Counted from the first letter of the stretch, positions 1 through 8,312 are shown. The stretch: 44,328 bases of DNA from CAZAKO01 sp964546145 (GCA_964546145.1 CAZJIU010000010.1:1-44328); one strand, 5' to 3'. Translations and numbers: made by a program. Notes: a model not told the origin generated them from the sequence alone.

Positions 1-425
1 GCACCCACAACCAGGATTTTACGGTAATGTCCATTTTCAACGAATTCGGTGGCAATAGTCAAAGCATAGATAAATCCCGAACAGGCGGCGGAGATGTCGA
101 ATCCCCAGGCATTGACGGCGCCGATATTGTTCTGGATGAGTGATGCCGTCGAAGGGAAAAACATATCCGGGGTGATTGTGGCAACGATTATTAGATCAAT
201 TTCAGCCGGATTTACCTGATAACGCCGGCGCATATCCGCGAAAGCGGCGCTGGCCATGTCAGAAGTTGCTTCACCTTTAGCGGCAATGTGGCGTTCGAAG
301 ATACCGGTGCGACTGCGAATCCACTCATCAGAGGTATCCACCATTTTTTCCAGATCGAAATTGTTCAGGATTCGTTCTGGAACATATTTGCCAATGGCAG
401 TAATTGTGGCACGTATTTTTTTCAT
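1..425 (-). CDS. fabH: 3-oxoacyl-ACP synthase III (KAS III), 3' end cut by window
   Basis: Only the first 141 codons are present; the gene runs off the left edge. It opens MKKIRATITAIGKYVPE, followed by TSDEWIRSRTGI, the characteristic N-terminal signature of FabH. The nucleophile is Cys115 in ISAACSGFIYAL. KAS III condenses acetyl-CoA (or a branched acyl-CoA) with malonyl-ACP to start type II fatty-acid synthesis in the cytoplasm; His and Asn of the catalytic triad lie beyond the edge. It follows rpmF after 127 bp on the same strand. In many bacteria plsX sits between these two genes, but no plsX is present here. The family assignment is firm; substrate preference cannot be judged. Confidence 0.95.
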   Translation of the reverse strand, partial: MKKIRATITAIGKYVPERILNNFDLEKMVDTSDEWIRSRTGIFERHIAAKGEATSDMASAAFADMRRRYQVNPAEIDLIIVATITPDMFFPSTASLIQNNIGAVNAWGFDISAACSGFIYALTIATEFVENGHYRKILVVG

Positions 426-552
426 GATTACTTCTGTGTTTGAAATATATTATTTTAGGTCGAAAATTGGTAGCAAATTGTTAAGGTTAAAATATCTACA
501 ATTTTACTGTATTTATTTTTAATTTCGATCATCAATTAAATAGTAATCAGCA

Positions 553-738
553 CTACTTTTTCTCTTTAGCAGAGATCACCGGTCTGCCACGATAATATCC
601 ACAATTAGGGCAAGCCCGATGGGGCAATTTTGGTTCTTTGCACTGGGGGCAAGTTGTGATATTAGATGGCTGTAGTTTCTGATGAGTTCGGCGTTTGTCT
701 CGTCTGGATTTTGAGATCTTACGTTTTGGTAAAGCCAA
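553..738 (-). CDS. rpmF: 50S ribosomal protein L32
   Basis: A 61-residue basic protein starting MALPKRKISKSRRDKRR, the standard L32 opening. It is followed by a CxxC...CxxC zinc ribbon (CPQCKEPKLPHRACPNCG), so this is the zinc-binding C+ form. It is a structural component of the large ribosomal subunit. It starts 4 bp after the DUF177 gene stops, so the two are certainly co-transcribed; this DUF177-rpmF pairing is conserved across bacteria. Full length for the family. Confidence 0.97.
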   Translation of the reverse strand: MALPKRKISKSRRDKRRTHQKLQPSNITTCPQCKEPKLPHRACPNCGYYRGRPVISAKEKK

Positions 739-742
739 AGTA

Positions 743-1252
743 TTATTCCTCCATAGTCTTGGTTAGTAGATTATTTAGAGGTCGCCAACGGTCGTCGTTA
801 GCAGACCTTTTACATCGGCACTTTTCACGGTTTAGCTCGGCTCCGCAGCCGGCACAGATTCCCCGGCAATTCTCAGCGCAGAGTTTTTTCATGGGTATGG
901 CAAGCAGAAGAGCATCCCGGGCAAAAGGGGTCAAATCCACTTCGAAGGTCGTCGGTGTAATCAGGATGATATTTTCATCATTCTCCGGAGTGGACTTTTT
1001 GAGTTGACTCAAAATCGCCTGGAAATCAGCCTGAATGTTAAGTCGGTAATCTGTCAGGCAGCGATCGCACTCCAATTCCAGATCGGTATTCAGGATTCCT
1101 TTTATGGTAATTTCGTGAGTTCCCTTATAGATACTTAGAGAGGCGGCTATTGGGTTCGCAAAACAATCATCAACGATAGCCAGATCCCCTTTAACCAGTG
1201 TCATTTCGATCGTCTGATGACCTTCTTTTAGTGTGTTAATTCTTAGTTTCAT
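743..1252 (-). CDS. DUF177 / YceD-family protein
   Basis: A 169-residue protein if started at the ATG giving MKLRINTLKEG; an in-frame TTG at 1264 would add four residues, but neither start has a clear Shine-Dalgarno. It carries the DUF177 hallmark, a central ECDRC pair and a C-terminal cysteine cluster (LCAENCRGICAGCGAEL), likely a metal-binding site. The family (YceD in E. coli, Duf177A in plants) is linked to 23S rRNA accumulation or processing; the molecular role is not settled. Position directly upstream of rpmF is the classic context. It is separated from the preceding membrane-protein gene by a hairpin and 110 bp, so transcription of this ribosomal/fatty-acid unit may start in that gap. 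Confidence 0.9.
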   Translation of the reverse strand: MKLRINTLKEGHQTIEMTLVKGDLAIVDDCFANPIAASLSIYKGTHEITIKGILNTDLELECDRCLTDYRLNIQADFQAILSQLKKSTPENDENIILITPTTFEVDLTPFARDALLLAIPMKKLCAENCRGICAGCGAELNREKCRCKRSANDDRWRPLNNLLTKTMEE

Positions 1253-1310
1253 GATCGGTCGCAAATTTATTAGATGATGATGCGATAATCAATATATTTC
1301 CATTCATGCA

Positions 1311-1340
1311 AAGAAGGCGTCCTGGTTAAAGAACGCCTTT
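1311..1340 (-). terminator. Candidate hairpin terminator after the 1363-2556 gene
   Basis: AAGGCGT (1314-1320) and ACGCCTT (1333-1339) form a perfect 7-bp stem, extendable with A/T pairs, around a 12-nt loop, starting 23 bp past the stop codon of the membrane-protein gene. The T tract on the minus-strand transcript is poor, so termination efficiency is uncertain. It would separate the upstream operon from DUF177-rpmF-fabH. Confidence 0.45.
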
Positions 1341-1362
1341 CTTATCAAGATTTATAGAGTGT

Positions 1363-2556
1363 TTATTTTTCTGATTTTGTTTCTTCTGTTGTTTCTTCAG
1401 TATCCGCAGGTTCTGTTTTCTCCTCGGATTTTTCTTCGCTCTCTTTCTCTTCCTCTTCCTTAAGTTCGTCCTCGTCTTTACGTTCGATTAGATTTTCATC
1501 ATCCTTCTTTTTTCTGAGAATCACGTAGATTAGCGATTGTCCGACGCTGAAGTTGGTGAAAAGGTAAGCCACAGCCGAACCGGCGATAAGGAAAAGGGCA
1601 ATAGTAACCAGAACGATAGTAATTATATCAGTTGTGGTTAGATAGAGTGGATTCACCATACCCAGTGAGGCGGGAGTGTATAATTTGAAGATTTTGTCAA
1701 TGTGGGAAGTCAATTGAGAATTAACGCCGAATAAGTATGAGGATGCCTGTTCGGTAATTCGGCTTATTTTACCACTCATTAACCAGGATTGACCAAATAC
1801 AAAGTTAAAGAAACGATAGGTAATGATCAGGATATAGCCGTATACATAGGCTGCTAAGGCTCCCAAACCAACTACGATGGATTCATAAATAACCAGCCGC
1901 CAGGGTTGAGCCCATAAGGTCGAATAGCTCTGAAATACTGTTTCCATCGTATCCTCTTCAGCGGTGCCAACGATACTGGGTGCAAGAATCAGGGAGATGA
2001 TAAACACAGCCGCAGTGTAGACGACAAAAACGGCAACGGCGAAGTATAATAGATAAGGCAGCCCGAGAAAAATGATGTCCAAGACCGGCCATTTTGCTAT
2101 CCAGGCGGCGACGATTGCACAGACGACAAAAAAGACCATAATCAGGATGAGCGAGATTGGTCCCATAATAACGGCGATACCGTGTTTTTTGACGTATTTT
2201 AAACTATCTCCTGAAGAAAAGAACTCATCGCCTTTAAGCTGCTTGAAGGTTATTCGGGAAACAGCCAGGGATGCAAGCATAAAAATAATTAGCCAGATTA
2301 GCAGGCCCAAACCGTAAATTAGCCAGGCATACCAGGCTACTGGTAATTTTACACACCAGAGGCAGGGGAAAAAATGGTGTGCATTCCAGATTTCAACGAT
2401 TGATTGACCATTGGCAATCAATGCCAGATAACTCAAAATTAGATAGATTGACCAACCTAATACCAGTCCCACCAGATGTACCCAGATTTTTTTGCCGCTG
2501 AGAGCCAAGCGCGGCATACGAAAAACATCACGAACATCGAAATATAGGGGTTTCAT
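1363..2556 (-). CDS. Polytopic membrane protein with acidic C-terminal tail, function unknown
   Basis: A 397-residue protein with about six to seven strongly hydrophobic segments (near residues 25-50, 78-102, 128-155, 160-195, 225-250 and 312-340). The last 40 residues are a Glu/Lys/Asp-rich, low-complexity tail that must be soluble. A GGAGG ribosome-binding site lies just upstream of the ATG. I do not recognise a named family; the layout (membrane domain, then charged tail) resembles uncharacterised FCB-group inner-membrane proteins. It starts 15 bp after the SPOR lipoprotein gene, so it belongs to that operon. No enzymatic motif was seen. Confidence 0.75.
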   Translation of the reverse strand: MKPLYFDVRDVFRMPRLALSGKKIWVHLVGLVLGWSIYLILSYLALIANGQSIVEIWNAHHFFPCLWCVKLPVAWYAWLIYGLGLLIWLIIFMLASLAVSRITFKQLKGDEFFSSGDSLKYVKKHGIAVIMGPISLILIMVFFVVCAIVAAWIAKWPVLDIIFLGLPYLLYFAVAVFVVYTAAVFIISLILAPSIVGTAEEDTMETVFQSYSTLWAQPWRLVIYESIVVGLGALAAYVYGYILIITYRFFNFVFGQSWLMSGKISRITEQASSYLFGVNSQLTSHIDKIFKLYTPASLGMVNPLYLTTTDIITIVLVTIALFLIAGSAVAYLFTNFSVGQSLIYVILRKKKDDENLIERKDEDELKEEEEKESEEKSEEKTEPADTEETTEETKSEK

Positions 2557-2571
2557 TCCATCCTCCGTTAT

Positions 2572-3348
2572 TTATTGATCTTCTCTTACATTGTCTATCC
2601 AGAGACTTTCATTGGGAATTTTGGATTGCAACTCAACCATAGTCTGCTTGGCTGCCACATACCGATCGAAATTCCCGGTTCGGACCCGGTACCAGGTTTC
2701 ACCGGTTTCCTTGAAATAGGCCTTTTGGATATACAGATCCAGACCCAGATTGGCAATCTTGGAAACTGCCTTTTCGGCACTCGTATAATTTTTCCAGGAG
2801 GAGATTTGGATAGTATATTTGCCGGGAATTTTGGGAATTGATTTTCCGCGCTTGCCGCCGGTCGGCTGGTAGCGTGGCTTACTCGAAGGGGGAGTATAAG
2901 CTGAGATTTTTTCCGGTTTAGTCTTGGTATCCGTGTAAACCGGTGCGGGCGCCTTGAGAGCCGCCGGACTTAAGGGATATCCTTCCGGCTGAACAACTGC
3001 TGCGCTGGTCGTGTCTTCGGCAACTTCACATACTAAATCTTTACTTGCTTTGGTTTTTCCATCGGTGCCAGTTATAGCATAATTGATGACATACTGACCA
3101 ATAACATCTGGGACGAAGTATATGTTATAGCTGCGACTATTAGGTTGAAAAGAGAGGACATCCATATTGCTGCCCTCGGGTTTTTCGGTAAAACTCCAGG
3201 CAAAGGAACATCCCAGAGTATCTTCGGCAGATTTGATAGTAGGTGCGAGATAAATCGGTTTACCGACGATTCCGGAGATCTTTTCTGGCTTGCTGCAGGA
3301 AAATAAAACCAGTAATATAAGCGTCCAAAATCTAATTATCTTTTTCAT
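2572..3348 (-). CDS. Lipoprotein with C-terminal SPOR domain
   Basis: A 258-residue protein with a lipoprotein signal peptide whose lipobox is LFSC, placing the mature N terminus on a membrane. Residues about 24-110 look like an Ig/PKD-type beta-sandwich. A Pro/Lys-rich linker follows, and residues about 175-250 form a SPOR domain (GKYTIQISSWKNYTSAEKAV and TWYRVRTGNFDR). SPOR domains bind denuded glycan strands of peptidoglycan, usually at division sites, so a cell-envelope or septal role is likely. AGGAG precedes the ATG. It lies 23 bp downstream of ndk. The SPOR call is solid; the N-terminal fold is inference. Confidence 0.85.
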   Translation of the reverse strand: MKKIIRFWTLILLVLFSCSKPEKISGIVGKPIYLAPTIKSAEDTLGCSFAWSFTEKPEGSNMDVLSFQPNSRSYNIYFVPDVIGQYVINYAITGTDGKTKASKDLVCEVAEDTTSAAVVQPEGYPLSPAALKAPAPVYTDTKTKPEKISAYTPPSSKPRYQPTGGKRGKSIPKIPGKYTIQISSWKNYTSAEKAVSKIANLGLDLYIQKAYFKETGETWYRVRTGNFDRYVAAKQTMVELQSKIPNESLWIDNVREDQ

Positions 3349-3371
3349 TTGTTGTCTCCTCTGAGGATCAT

Positions 3372-3788
3372 TTACTCCATAATTTCCATTAAGGGAAAGA
3401 AAAATGCAATTTCTTTCTGTGCATTTTCCTCAGAATCTGAGCCGTGGACGATATTTTTTCGGGAATTCTCGGCGTATAACCGGCGGAGAGAGCCTTCAAC
3501 TGCCTCGGCTGGATCGGTAGAACCAATTATTTTTCTAAAGGCTTCAACCGCATTATCCTTTTCCAAAACCATGGGAAAACATGGTCCGGAGGTCATAAAT
3601 TCGATTAAACCATCGAAGAAAGGCCTGCCATTATGGATCGCATAAAAACGCTGGGCTTCTTCGATTGTCAGATTCACAATTTTCAAGGCCTTGATTGTAA
3701 AGCCTTTCTTTAGAATAAAATCGAGTACCGTGCCGATTAACTGACGTTGGTAAGCATCGGGTTTAATAATTGCTAATGTTTGACTCAT
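3372..3788 (-). CDS. ndk: Nucleoside diphosphate kinase
   Basis: A 138-residue protein starting MSQTLAIIKPDAYQR, the NDK signature. HNGRPFFDGLIEFM follows, and the active site is NIVHGSDS with the phospho-accepting His115. It transfers the gamma phosphate between nucleoside triphosphates and diphosphates in the cytoplasm. Length is normal. It begins 10 bp after the carbamate kinase stop codon, so it is in the same transcript. Nothing odd in the sequence. Confidence 0.96.
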   Translation of the reverse strand: MSQTLAIIKPDAYQRQLIGTVLDFILKKGFTIKALKIVNLTIEEAQRFYAIHNGRPFFDGLIEFMTSGPCFPMVLEKDNAVEAFRKIIGSTDPAEAVEGSLRRLYAENSRKNIVHGSDSEENAQKEIAFFFPLMEIME

Positions 3789-3798
3789 GCAATACCTT

Positions 3799-4746
3799 TT
3801 ATGAAATTATAATTGTACTTTTTTGATTCCAGAGCCCCTGCTGAGCTATAGCGAGCGAAGTTATCGTAACTTTTTGTCCACCATGTTCCAGAAAATTGAT
3901 CGCCGCCAGGATCTTGGGCTCCATGCTACCTTTTAAAAAATGACCCTTAGATAAATACGCTTTCAAGTCTTTAATCCGGATTCGGTCAATTTTTTCCTCT
4001 TTTGGAGAGCCGAAAAAAAGGTTGACCTGGTCAACATCAGTGAGGATAAAAAGTTCCTCGGCTCCAATGTCCCGGGCCAATACCGCAGAGGCTAAATCTT
4101 TATCAATCACAGCGTCAAAGCCTTCGTAGATTCCATTTTGCATAATATAGACCGGAATACCGCCGCCACCAGCAGCGATGACGATGACTCCAATATCAAC
4201 CAGATGTTTGATGGCCTTCCAATTAATGATTCGATGAGGAATAGGCGAGGGAACAACTCTGCGCCAGCCTTTACCTGATTCCTCCTTCACCTGCCAGGAG
4301 TATTTTTGAGCTAGTCCTCTGATTTCCTCTTCAGTGTAGCAGCTACCGATAAATTTGGTAGGATTATTAATTGACGGGTCATTAGCATCAACAATAATCT
4401 GGGTAATGATCGTAACTACTGTGCGATCAATCTGTTCTTTAATTAGAGCATTTTGAAGAGACTGTTCGATCATATATCCCATGCCTCCTTCGGTATCGGC
4501 GACACAAATACCAAGAGGTAGTATCGGAGCCTCATCCATCGATAATTCGACTCGCAAGAGGGCGTTGCCTACTTGTGGTCCATTACCATGAGTTATAGTT
4601 AGGTAATAATCCTGACGGATAAAGTTCATTATCGCGACCAGACTATTACGAGTGTTACGAAACTGATTGGCAATTGTATCAATCTGACCTCCGGGAGAGA
4701 TGGCATTTCCGCCGAGTGCAACTACGGCAGTCTTTTTTCTTGACAT
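3799..4746 (-). CDS. arcC: Carbamate kinase
   Basis: A 315-residue amino-acid-kinase-fold enzyme. It opens with VVALGGNAI, contains THGNGPQVGNALLR and VIAAGGGGIPV (substrate and nucleotide loops), then FDAVIDKDLASAVLA and FILTDVDQV, all typical of ArcC. It interconverts carbamoyl phosphate plus ADP with carbamate plus ATP; in fermenters it usually makes ATP. No arginine deiminase or ornithine carbamoyltransferase gene is nearby. The immediate upstream partner (14 bp away) is instead the cyclic-2,3-diphosphoglycerate-synthetase-like gene, and ndk follows 10 bp downstream. The source of carbamoyl phosphate is therefore unknown from this window. Confidence 0.94.
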   Translation of the reverse strand: MSRKKTAVVALGGNAISPGGQIDTIANQFRNTRNSLVAIMNFIRQDYYLTITHGNGPQVGNALLRVELSMDEAPILPLGICVADTEGGMGYMIEQSLQNALIKEQIDRTVVTIITQIIVDANDPSINNPTKFIGSCYTEEEIRGLAQKYSWQVKEESGKGWRRVVPSPIPHRIINWKAIKHLVDIGVIVIAAGGGGIPVYIMQNGIYEGFDAVIDKDLASAVLARDIGAEELFILTDVDQVNLFFGSPKEEKIDRIRIKDLKAYLSKGHFLKGSMEPKILAAINFLEHGGQKVTITSLAIAQQGLWNQKSTIIIS

Positions 4747-4760
4747 GGCATCACCCGGAT

Positions 4761-6104
4761 CTAAGGAATTAAATGTCCCTTTTGAATAAAATTGGTTAAA
4801 ATTTCTTCAAGATTTGGACTGCCAACTTCCTGTAGCTCATAATAGACGCGGGTACTGGGTTTATTGATTTTCACAATTCGTTTTAGGTCTATCGGAGTGC
4901 CGATAATCACCGCATCGCAGTGAGTATTTTCAATGGTGGCTTCCAGATCACGGATTTGCTGTTCGCCGTATCCCATCGCCGGCAGTACTTTACCGATATT
5001 GGGATAAGTCTTGAAAGTTTCGGCTAATTTCCCCACGGTGTGCTCTCGCGGATCAATGCACTCGATTGCGCCGTATTTCGAGGCTGCAATTGTACCGGCT
5101 CCGATTTTCATTTCACCGTGTGTCAACGTCGGACCATCTTCGATGACCAGAACTCGTTTGTTTTTAATTACCGCTGGATCGTCAACTCTGATTGGTGAAG
5201 TTCCATTTATTACCTGCGCTGTCGGATTGACCTTCTGAATATTTTTGCGAACGGTTTGAATCCCTTCTGGAGAGGCAGTATCGGTTTTATTAACAATGAC
5301 AACATCCGCCATGCGTAAATTTACCTCTCCGGGATAGTAGGTTAATTCATTTCCCGGACGATGAGGGTCAACAACAGTAATTAATAAATCGGGCTTATAG
5401 AAAGTGAAATCGTTGTTGCCGCCATCCCAGAGAATAATATCGCAACCGTTAGGATCTTTTTCAGCTTCCTGTAGAATCGCCTCATAATCTACACCAGCAT
5501 AGACTACAATTCCATTAATAATGTGAGGCTCATATTCTTCCATTTCTTCGATCGTACAGTGATATTTGATGAGATCATCAACGGCAGCAAATCGCTGAAC
5601 TTTCTGGGAGTTTAAATTTCCGTACGGCATAGGATGCCGAACGGCGACCACTTTTAGCCCCTTGGCTTTCAATATTTGAATAATCTTCCGGGATGTCTGG
5701 CTTTTGCCGCAGCCGGTTCGGGTTGCACAAACTGCAATTACCGGTTTGGTGCTTTTAAGCATAGTGGCCTTGGGACCGAGAAGAATAAAGTTGGCACCCG
5801 CTGCCTGAACTATGGCACTCAACTCCATGACTTTTTGGTAGGTTACATCGCTGTAAGAAAAGACACAGTCGTCCACATTGAATTCGGTAATCAATTCCGG
5901 CAGTTCTTCTTCAGCTCGAATTGGAATACCTTCGGGATATAATTTACCAGCCAACTCCGCCGGGTATTTACGATCATCTATATCAGGAATCTGGGCTGCG
6001 GTAAAAGCCACAACCTGATATTCTTCCTGATCGCGATAAAAAGTATTGAAGTTATGAAAATCTCTTCCTGCTGCTCCAATGATAATAACTTTTCTTTTAT
6101 TCAT
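4761..6104 (-). CDS. Cyclic 2,3-diphosphoglycerate synthetase-like P-loop protein
   Basis: A 447-residue cytoplasmic protein. Residues 1-115 are a Rossmann-like domain opening KVIIIGAAGRDFHNFN. A Walker A loop follows (TRTGCGKSQTS, about 129-138), then a G3E-GTPase-like region with WDGGNNDF, VVDPHRPG and VIVNKTD, the last resembling a nucleotide-base-recognition motif. This architecture matches the family named after archaeal cyclic 2,3-diphosphoglycerate synthetase (CPGS). Bacterial members are common but their substrate is unproven, so the name should not be taken as function. It is the first gene of a compact unit with carbamate kinase (14 bp) and ndk. I looked for but did not find a convincing promoter in the 264-bp gap upstream (6105-6368), which is AT-rich and otherwise featureless. 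Confidence 0.8.
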   Translation of the reverse strand: MNKRKVIIIGAAGRDFHNFNTFYRDQEEYQVVAFTAAQIPDIDDRKYPAELAGKLYPEGIPIRAEEELPELITEFNVDDCVFSYSDVTYQKVMELSAIVQAAGANFILLGPKATMLKSTKPVIAVCATRTGCGKSQTSRKIIQILKAKGLKVVAVRHPMPYGNLNSQKVQRFAAVDDLIKYHCTIEEMEEYEPHIINGIVVYAGVDYEAILQEAEKDPNGCDIILWDGGNNDFTFYKPDLLITVVDPHRPGNELTYYPGEVNLRMADVVIVNKTDTASPEGIQTVRKNIQKVNPTAQVINGTSPIRVDDPAVIKNKRVLVIEDGPTLTHGEMKIGAGTIAASKYGAIECIDPREHTVGKLAETFKTYPNIGKVLPAMGYGEQQIRDLEATIENTHCDAVIIGTPIDLKRIVKINKPSTRVYYELQEVGSPNLEEILTNFIQKGHLIP

Positions 6105-6368
6105 AAATTAACCTGGATTACTCTTGGTTTGAAGGTTGATAGAAAATAAAAAGGTATATTATCTTGGAGGATTATTTGAATCCGAAATTATAGGTCCATA
6201 AAACCATTGAACGTGTCGATGAAATCTGCATGTTAAATTTGAAGGTTAATTAATCTAATTCCAAAAATCAGGCTTTAAATTAGATAATTGCCCTTCTAAA
6301 AACAAGTAAAAGAGATAATTGATTCATCTAACTAGAGTATTGACTGCTTGTATGGATGAGATTGGCAG

Positions 6369-7343
6369 TTAAAGGTTTAGTTCCAGCCCTTCCCGGGCGA
6401 TAGAGATTTTGATTTTCTTATTCGGATAGGATTGTTCAGCGTATTTCTGAGCATCTTTCAGAATTGTGAGTAATTTTTCTTCAGAATATGAAGGGTCATG
6501 GTGAAAAAGTAGCAGATGCTTAACTTTTGCCTTGGCGGCAAAATCCACTCCCTGCAGAGAGGTACTATGTCCCCAATTTTCTTTTTCGATACTCTCATCA
6601 ATGGTAAACTGGGCATCGAATATCAACACATCGGCCCCGGCAAAGAATTCGATGAATTTCTCAATTCGTTCCTCGTCCAGACTTTTATATTCGGAATCGG
6701 TAGCATAGACGATCGCTTTTCCTCCATAATCCAGTCGGTACCCAAAAGAACCGCCAGGGTGATTTAACATTTTGTTAGTAATCTGAATGCCATTTAGATT
6801 AGTTGTTTCCTCTTTGCGAAGTTGGATGAAATCTATATTAGCACCCATGGCTGAAAGTGAAACCGGGTAATACTCATCTTCTTGTTGGGTGTTGATACGT
6901 TGTTCTAGACCGTTATGAACACCATAGATGATGATATTATTTCCAGCCTTATAAGCCGGTTTAAAATAAGGAAATCCCATGATATGATCCCAATGGGTAT
7001 GGCTTAAGAAAATATGTGCCTGTCCCTCTCCCCGCCCAAACTCCTGTTGCATTAATTTTTCACCAAGTCGGCGGATTCCTGAACCAGCATCGAAGATTAT
7101 ATGAGTGCCGTTGATTGAGACATACACACAAGCCGTATTACTACCAATAAAGCGTTTCATTTCGGTTGGTATATTGGCAATATATTTCTTAATATCCTGT
7201 TCATTTGTTATCCCTTTATCTGAAAAGTCTTTCAAAATATTTAGGATTTTTAAATCGAATTCAGAAGGTTCCGGAGAGGATGGTATAGAACCTCTTACAC
7301 CCCAAAAAGATAAAGTTGTTTTTTTTGGTTTCTGAGCCTGCAT
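6369..7343 (-). CDS. Metallo-beta-lactamase-fold hydrolase
   Basis: A 324-residue cytoplasmic protein. After FWGVRGSIPSS comes an insertion, then FIGSNTACVYV and the metal motif HTHWDH (115-120). Further ligands are in LNHPGGSFGYRL, YATDSEY and LLFHHDP near the C terminus. This arrangement belongs to the RNase Z / class-II cyclic-nucleotide phosphodiesterase-like branch of the MBL fold, and the FWGVRGS opening is typical of a widespread uncharacterised group. The substrate is unknown. It is transcribed divergently from the LysM lipoprotein gene; a partial copy of the inverted repeat at 7467-7487 sits just upstream of its start codon, so shared regulation is possible. AAGGAA serves as ribosome-binding site. 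Confidence 0.85.
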   Translation of the reverse strand: MQAQKPKKTTLSFWGVRGSIPSSPEPSEFDLKILNILKDFSDKGITNEQDIKKYIANIPTEMKRFIGSNTACVYVSINGTHIIFDAGSGIRRLGEKLMQQEFGRGEGQAHIFLSHTHWDHIMGFPYFKPAYKAGNNIIIYGVHNGLEQRINTQQEDEYYPVSLSAMGANIDFIQLRKEETTNLNGIQITNKMLNHPGGSFGYRLDYGGKAIVYATDSEYKSLDEERIEKFIEFFAGADVLIFDAQFTIDESIEKENWGHSTSLQGVDFAAKAKVKHLLLFHHDPSYSEEKLLTILKDAQKYAEQSYPNKKIKISIAREGLELNL

Positions 7344-7360
7344 AGATGCTTTCCTTGCTG

Positions 7361-7375
7361 ATTAATAAAATGTAA
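7361..7375. promoter_or_regulatory. Partial copy of the 7467-7487 palindrome upstream of the MBL gene
   Basis: Read on the minus strand, 7362-7375 is TTACATTTTATTAA, identical to the first 14 bases of the palindrome at 7467-7487. It ends 18 bp before the MBL start codon. A second, partial binding site for the same regulator is the natural reading; no regulator gene is adjacent. Confidence 0.4.
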
Positions 7376-7466
7376 TTTGGTAGAAATGTAGTTTGTTCAT
7401 ATAGCTTTATATGTCTCAATATGAAATATAATCCTTAAAAAATCAACACTTTTTTACAGGTAAACA

Positions 7467-7487
7467 TTACATTTTATTAAAATGTAA
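7467..7487. promoter_or_regulatory. Perfect 21-bp palindrome, candidate operator
   Basis: TTACATTTTA (7467-7476), a central T, then the exact reverse complement of that arm (7478-7487). It lies in the divergent region between the MBL hydrolase and the LysM lipoprotein, about 80 bp upstream of the lipoprotein promoter. Symmetry plus a partial copy at 7361-7375 favours a dimeric repressor or activator site over a terminator, since it has no GC-rich stem. Confidence 0.55.
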
Positions 7488-7496
7488 GGGGGATAT

Positions 7497-7522
7497 TTGA
7501 GAATCAAAGCGATGATTCTCAA
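7497..7522. promoter_or_regulatory. 10-bp perfect inverted repeat with 6-nt loop
   Basis: TTGAGAATCA (7497-7506) and TGATTCTCAA (7513-7522) flank AAGCGA. It lies between the 21-bp palindrome and the promoter at 7568. It is not followed by a T tract on either strand, so a terminator is unlikely. A second operator or an extruded hairpin are the options. Confidence 0.4.
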
Positions 7523-7567
7523 TCAGGTTGGGATCTTTTACAATTTTTCCTTGATCGAGGGATTACC

Positions 7568-7596
7568 TTGACAAACAGTAATTTTATAGTGATATT
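7568..7596 (+). promoter_or_regulatory. Sigma-70-like promoter for the LysM lipoprotein
   Basis: A perfect -35 TTGACA (7568-7573), then a 16-17 nt spacer and -10 TGATAT/GATATT (7590-7596). Transcription would begin about 35 bp before the ATG at 7638. Confidence 0.6.
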
Positions 7597-7637
7597 TGAC
7601 GGTGAAGGATAATTTGGTTTACAATAGGAGAGTATAT

Positions 7638-8312
7638 ATGAATCGAAAATTATTTGGATTTCTACTGATTCTATTACTTCTGGTGACTTGTTCTAAGGAG
7701 GTAGTTGAACAAGAGCCGGTTGCGCAGCAAGCAGCTCCCGAACAAAAAGCCCATCCTGTGGAGACGCCCCAGCCAGTTCAAGCACCGCCAGTTATTGTGC
7801 CGGCCGAACCTGAAACGCTTGTGGTAGATACCATTGCAATGGTAGAAACAGATACGGCAGTCGCGCCGCCTGAGATATTGAAAGAGACTGAGGGGAAATT
7901 GGAAGAGGTCCTGGAAATAATCAGTGAAGGAGATAGTGTAGATATCTTTTATATGATCAAACCAGGAGATTATCTTTCGCTAATTGCCTTACAGGAGTAC
8001 GATAAACTCGGAATGTGGCGTTTAATCTATAAATGGAATCGTAAAAAGATTGGTCAGAATCCAAATCTAATTTATCCCTTCCGCGAATTATTACTAAAAA
8101 AGCCAAAAGAGATAGCGAACGACCTTGAATATGAGTTTTATGATTACACTGTTAAGGCCAACGAATCACTCTGGAGTATCGCGGGTAAGGAATATAAAAA
8201 TCATTATGCCTGGATCGTAATTTTGCGGGATAATGCGGATGTGGTAGGATCGAATCTGGAAGATATTCCGACAGGTACCGTATTGAAGCTGCGAACGAAT
8301 CTTTTTAATTAA
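7638..8312 (+). CDS. Lipoprotein with two LysM domains
   Basis: A 224-residue protein, taking the ATG preceded by TAGGAGAG; an in-frame TTG 42 bp upstream has no ribosome-binding site and would bury the signal peptide. Residues 1-18 are a lipoprotein signal ending LLLLVTC. Residues 20-100 are a Pro/Glu/Ala/Val-rich flexible linker. Two LysM modules follow, about 105-153 (YMIKPGDYLSLIALQEY) and 170-218 (YTVKANESLWSIAGKEY). LysM binds N-acetylglucosamine of peptidoglycan, so the protein probably tethers a membrane to the wall or serves as an envelope scaffold. No catalytic domain is present. It is monocistronic as far as can be seen. Confidence 0.88.
   Translation: MNRKLFGFLLILLLLVTCSKEVVEQEPVAQQAAPEQKAHPVETPQPVQAPPVIVPAEPETLVVDTIAMVETDTAVAPPEILKETEGKLEEVLEIISEGDSVDIFYMIKPGDYLSLIALQEYDKLGMWRLIYKWNRKKIGQNPNLIYPFRELLLKKPKEIANDLEYEFYDYTVKANESLWSIAGKEYKNHYAWIVILRDNADVVGSNLEDIPTGTVLKLRTNLFN

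Noticed and set aside
666..1007. Long plus-strand frame opposite rpmF and DUF177
   Set aside because: Antisense shadow of two well-supported conserved genes.
1375..1500. Glu/Lys-rich repeat-like sequence as a tandem repeat
   Set aside because: It is the acidic tail of the membrane protein; no regular repeat unit at DNA level.
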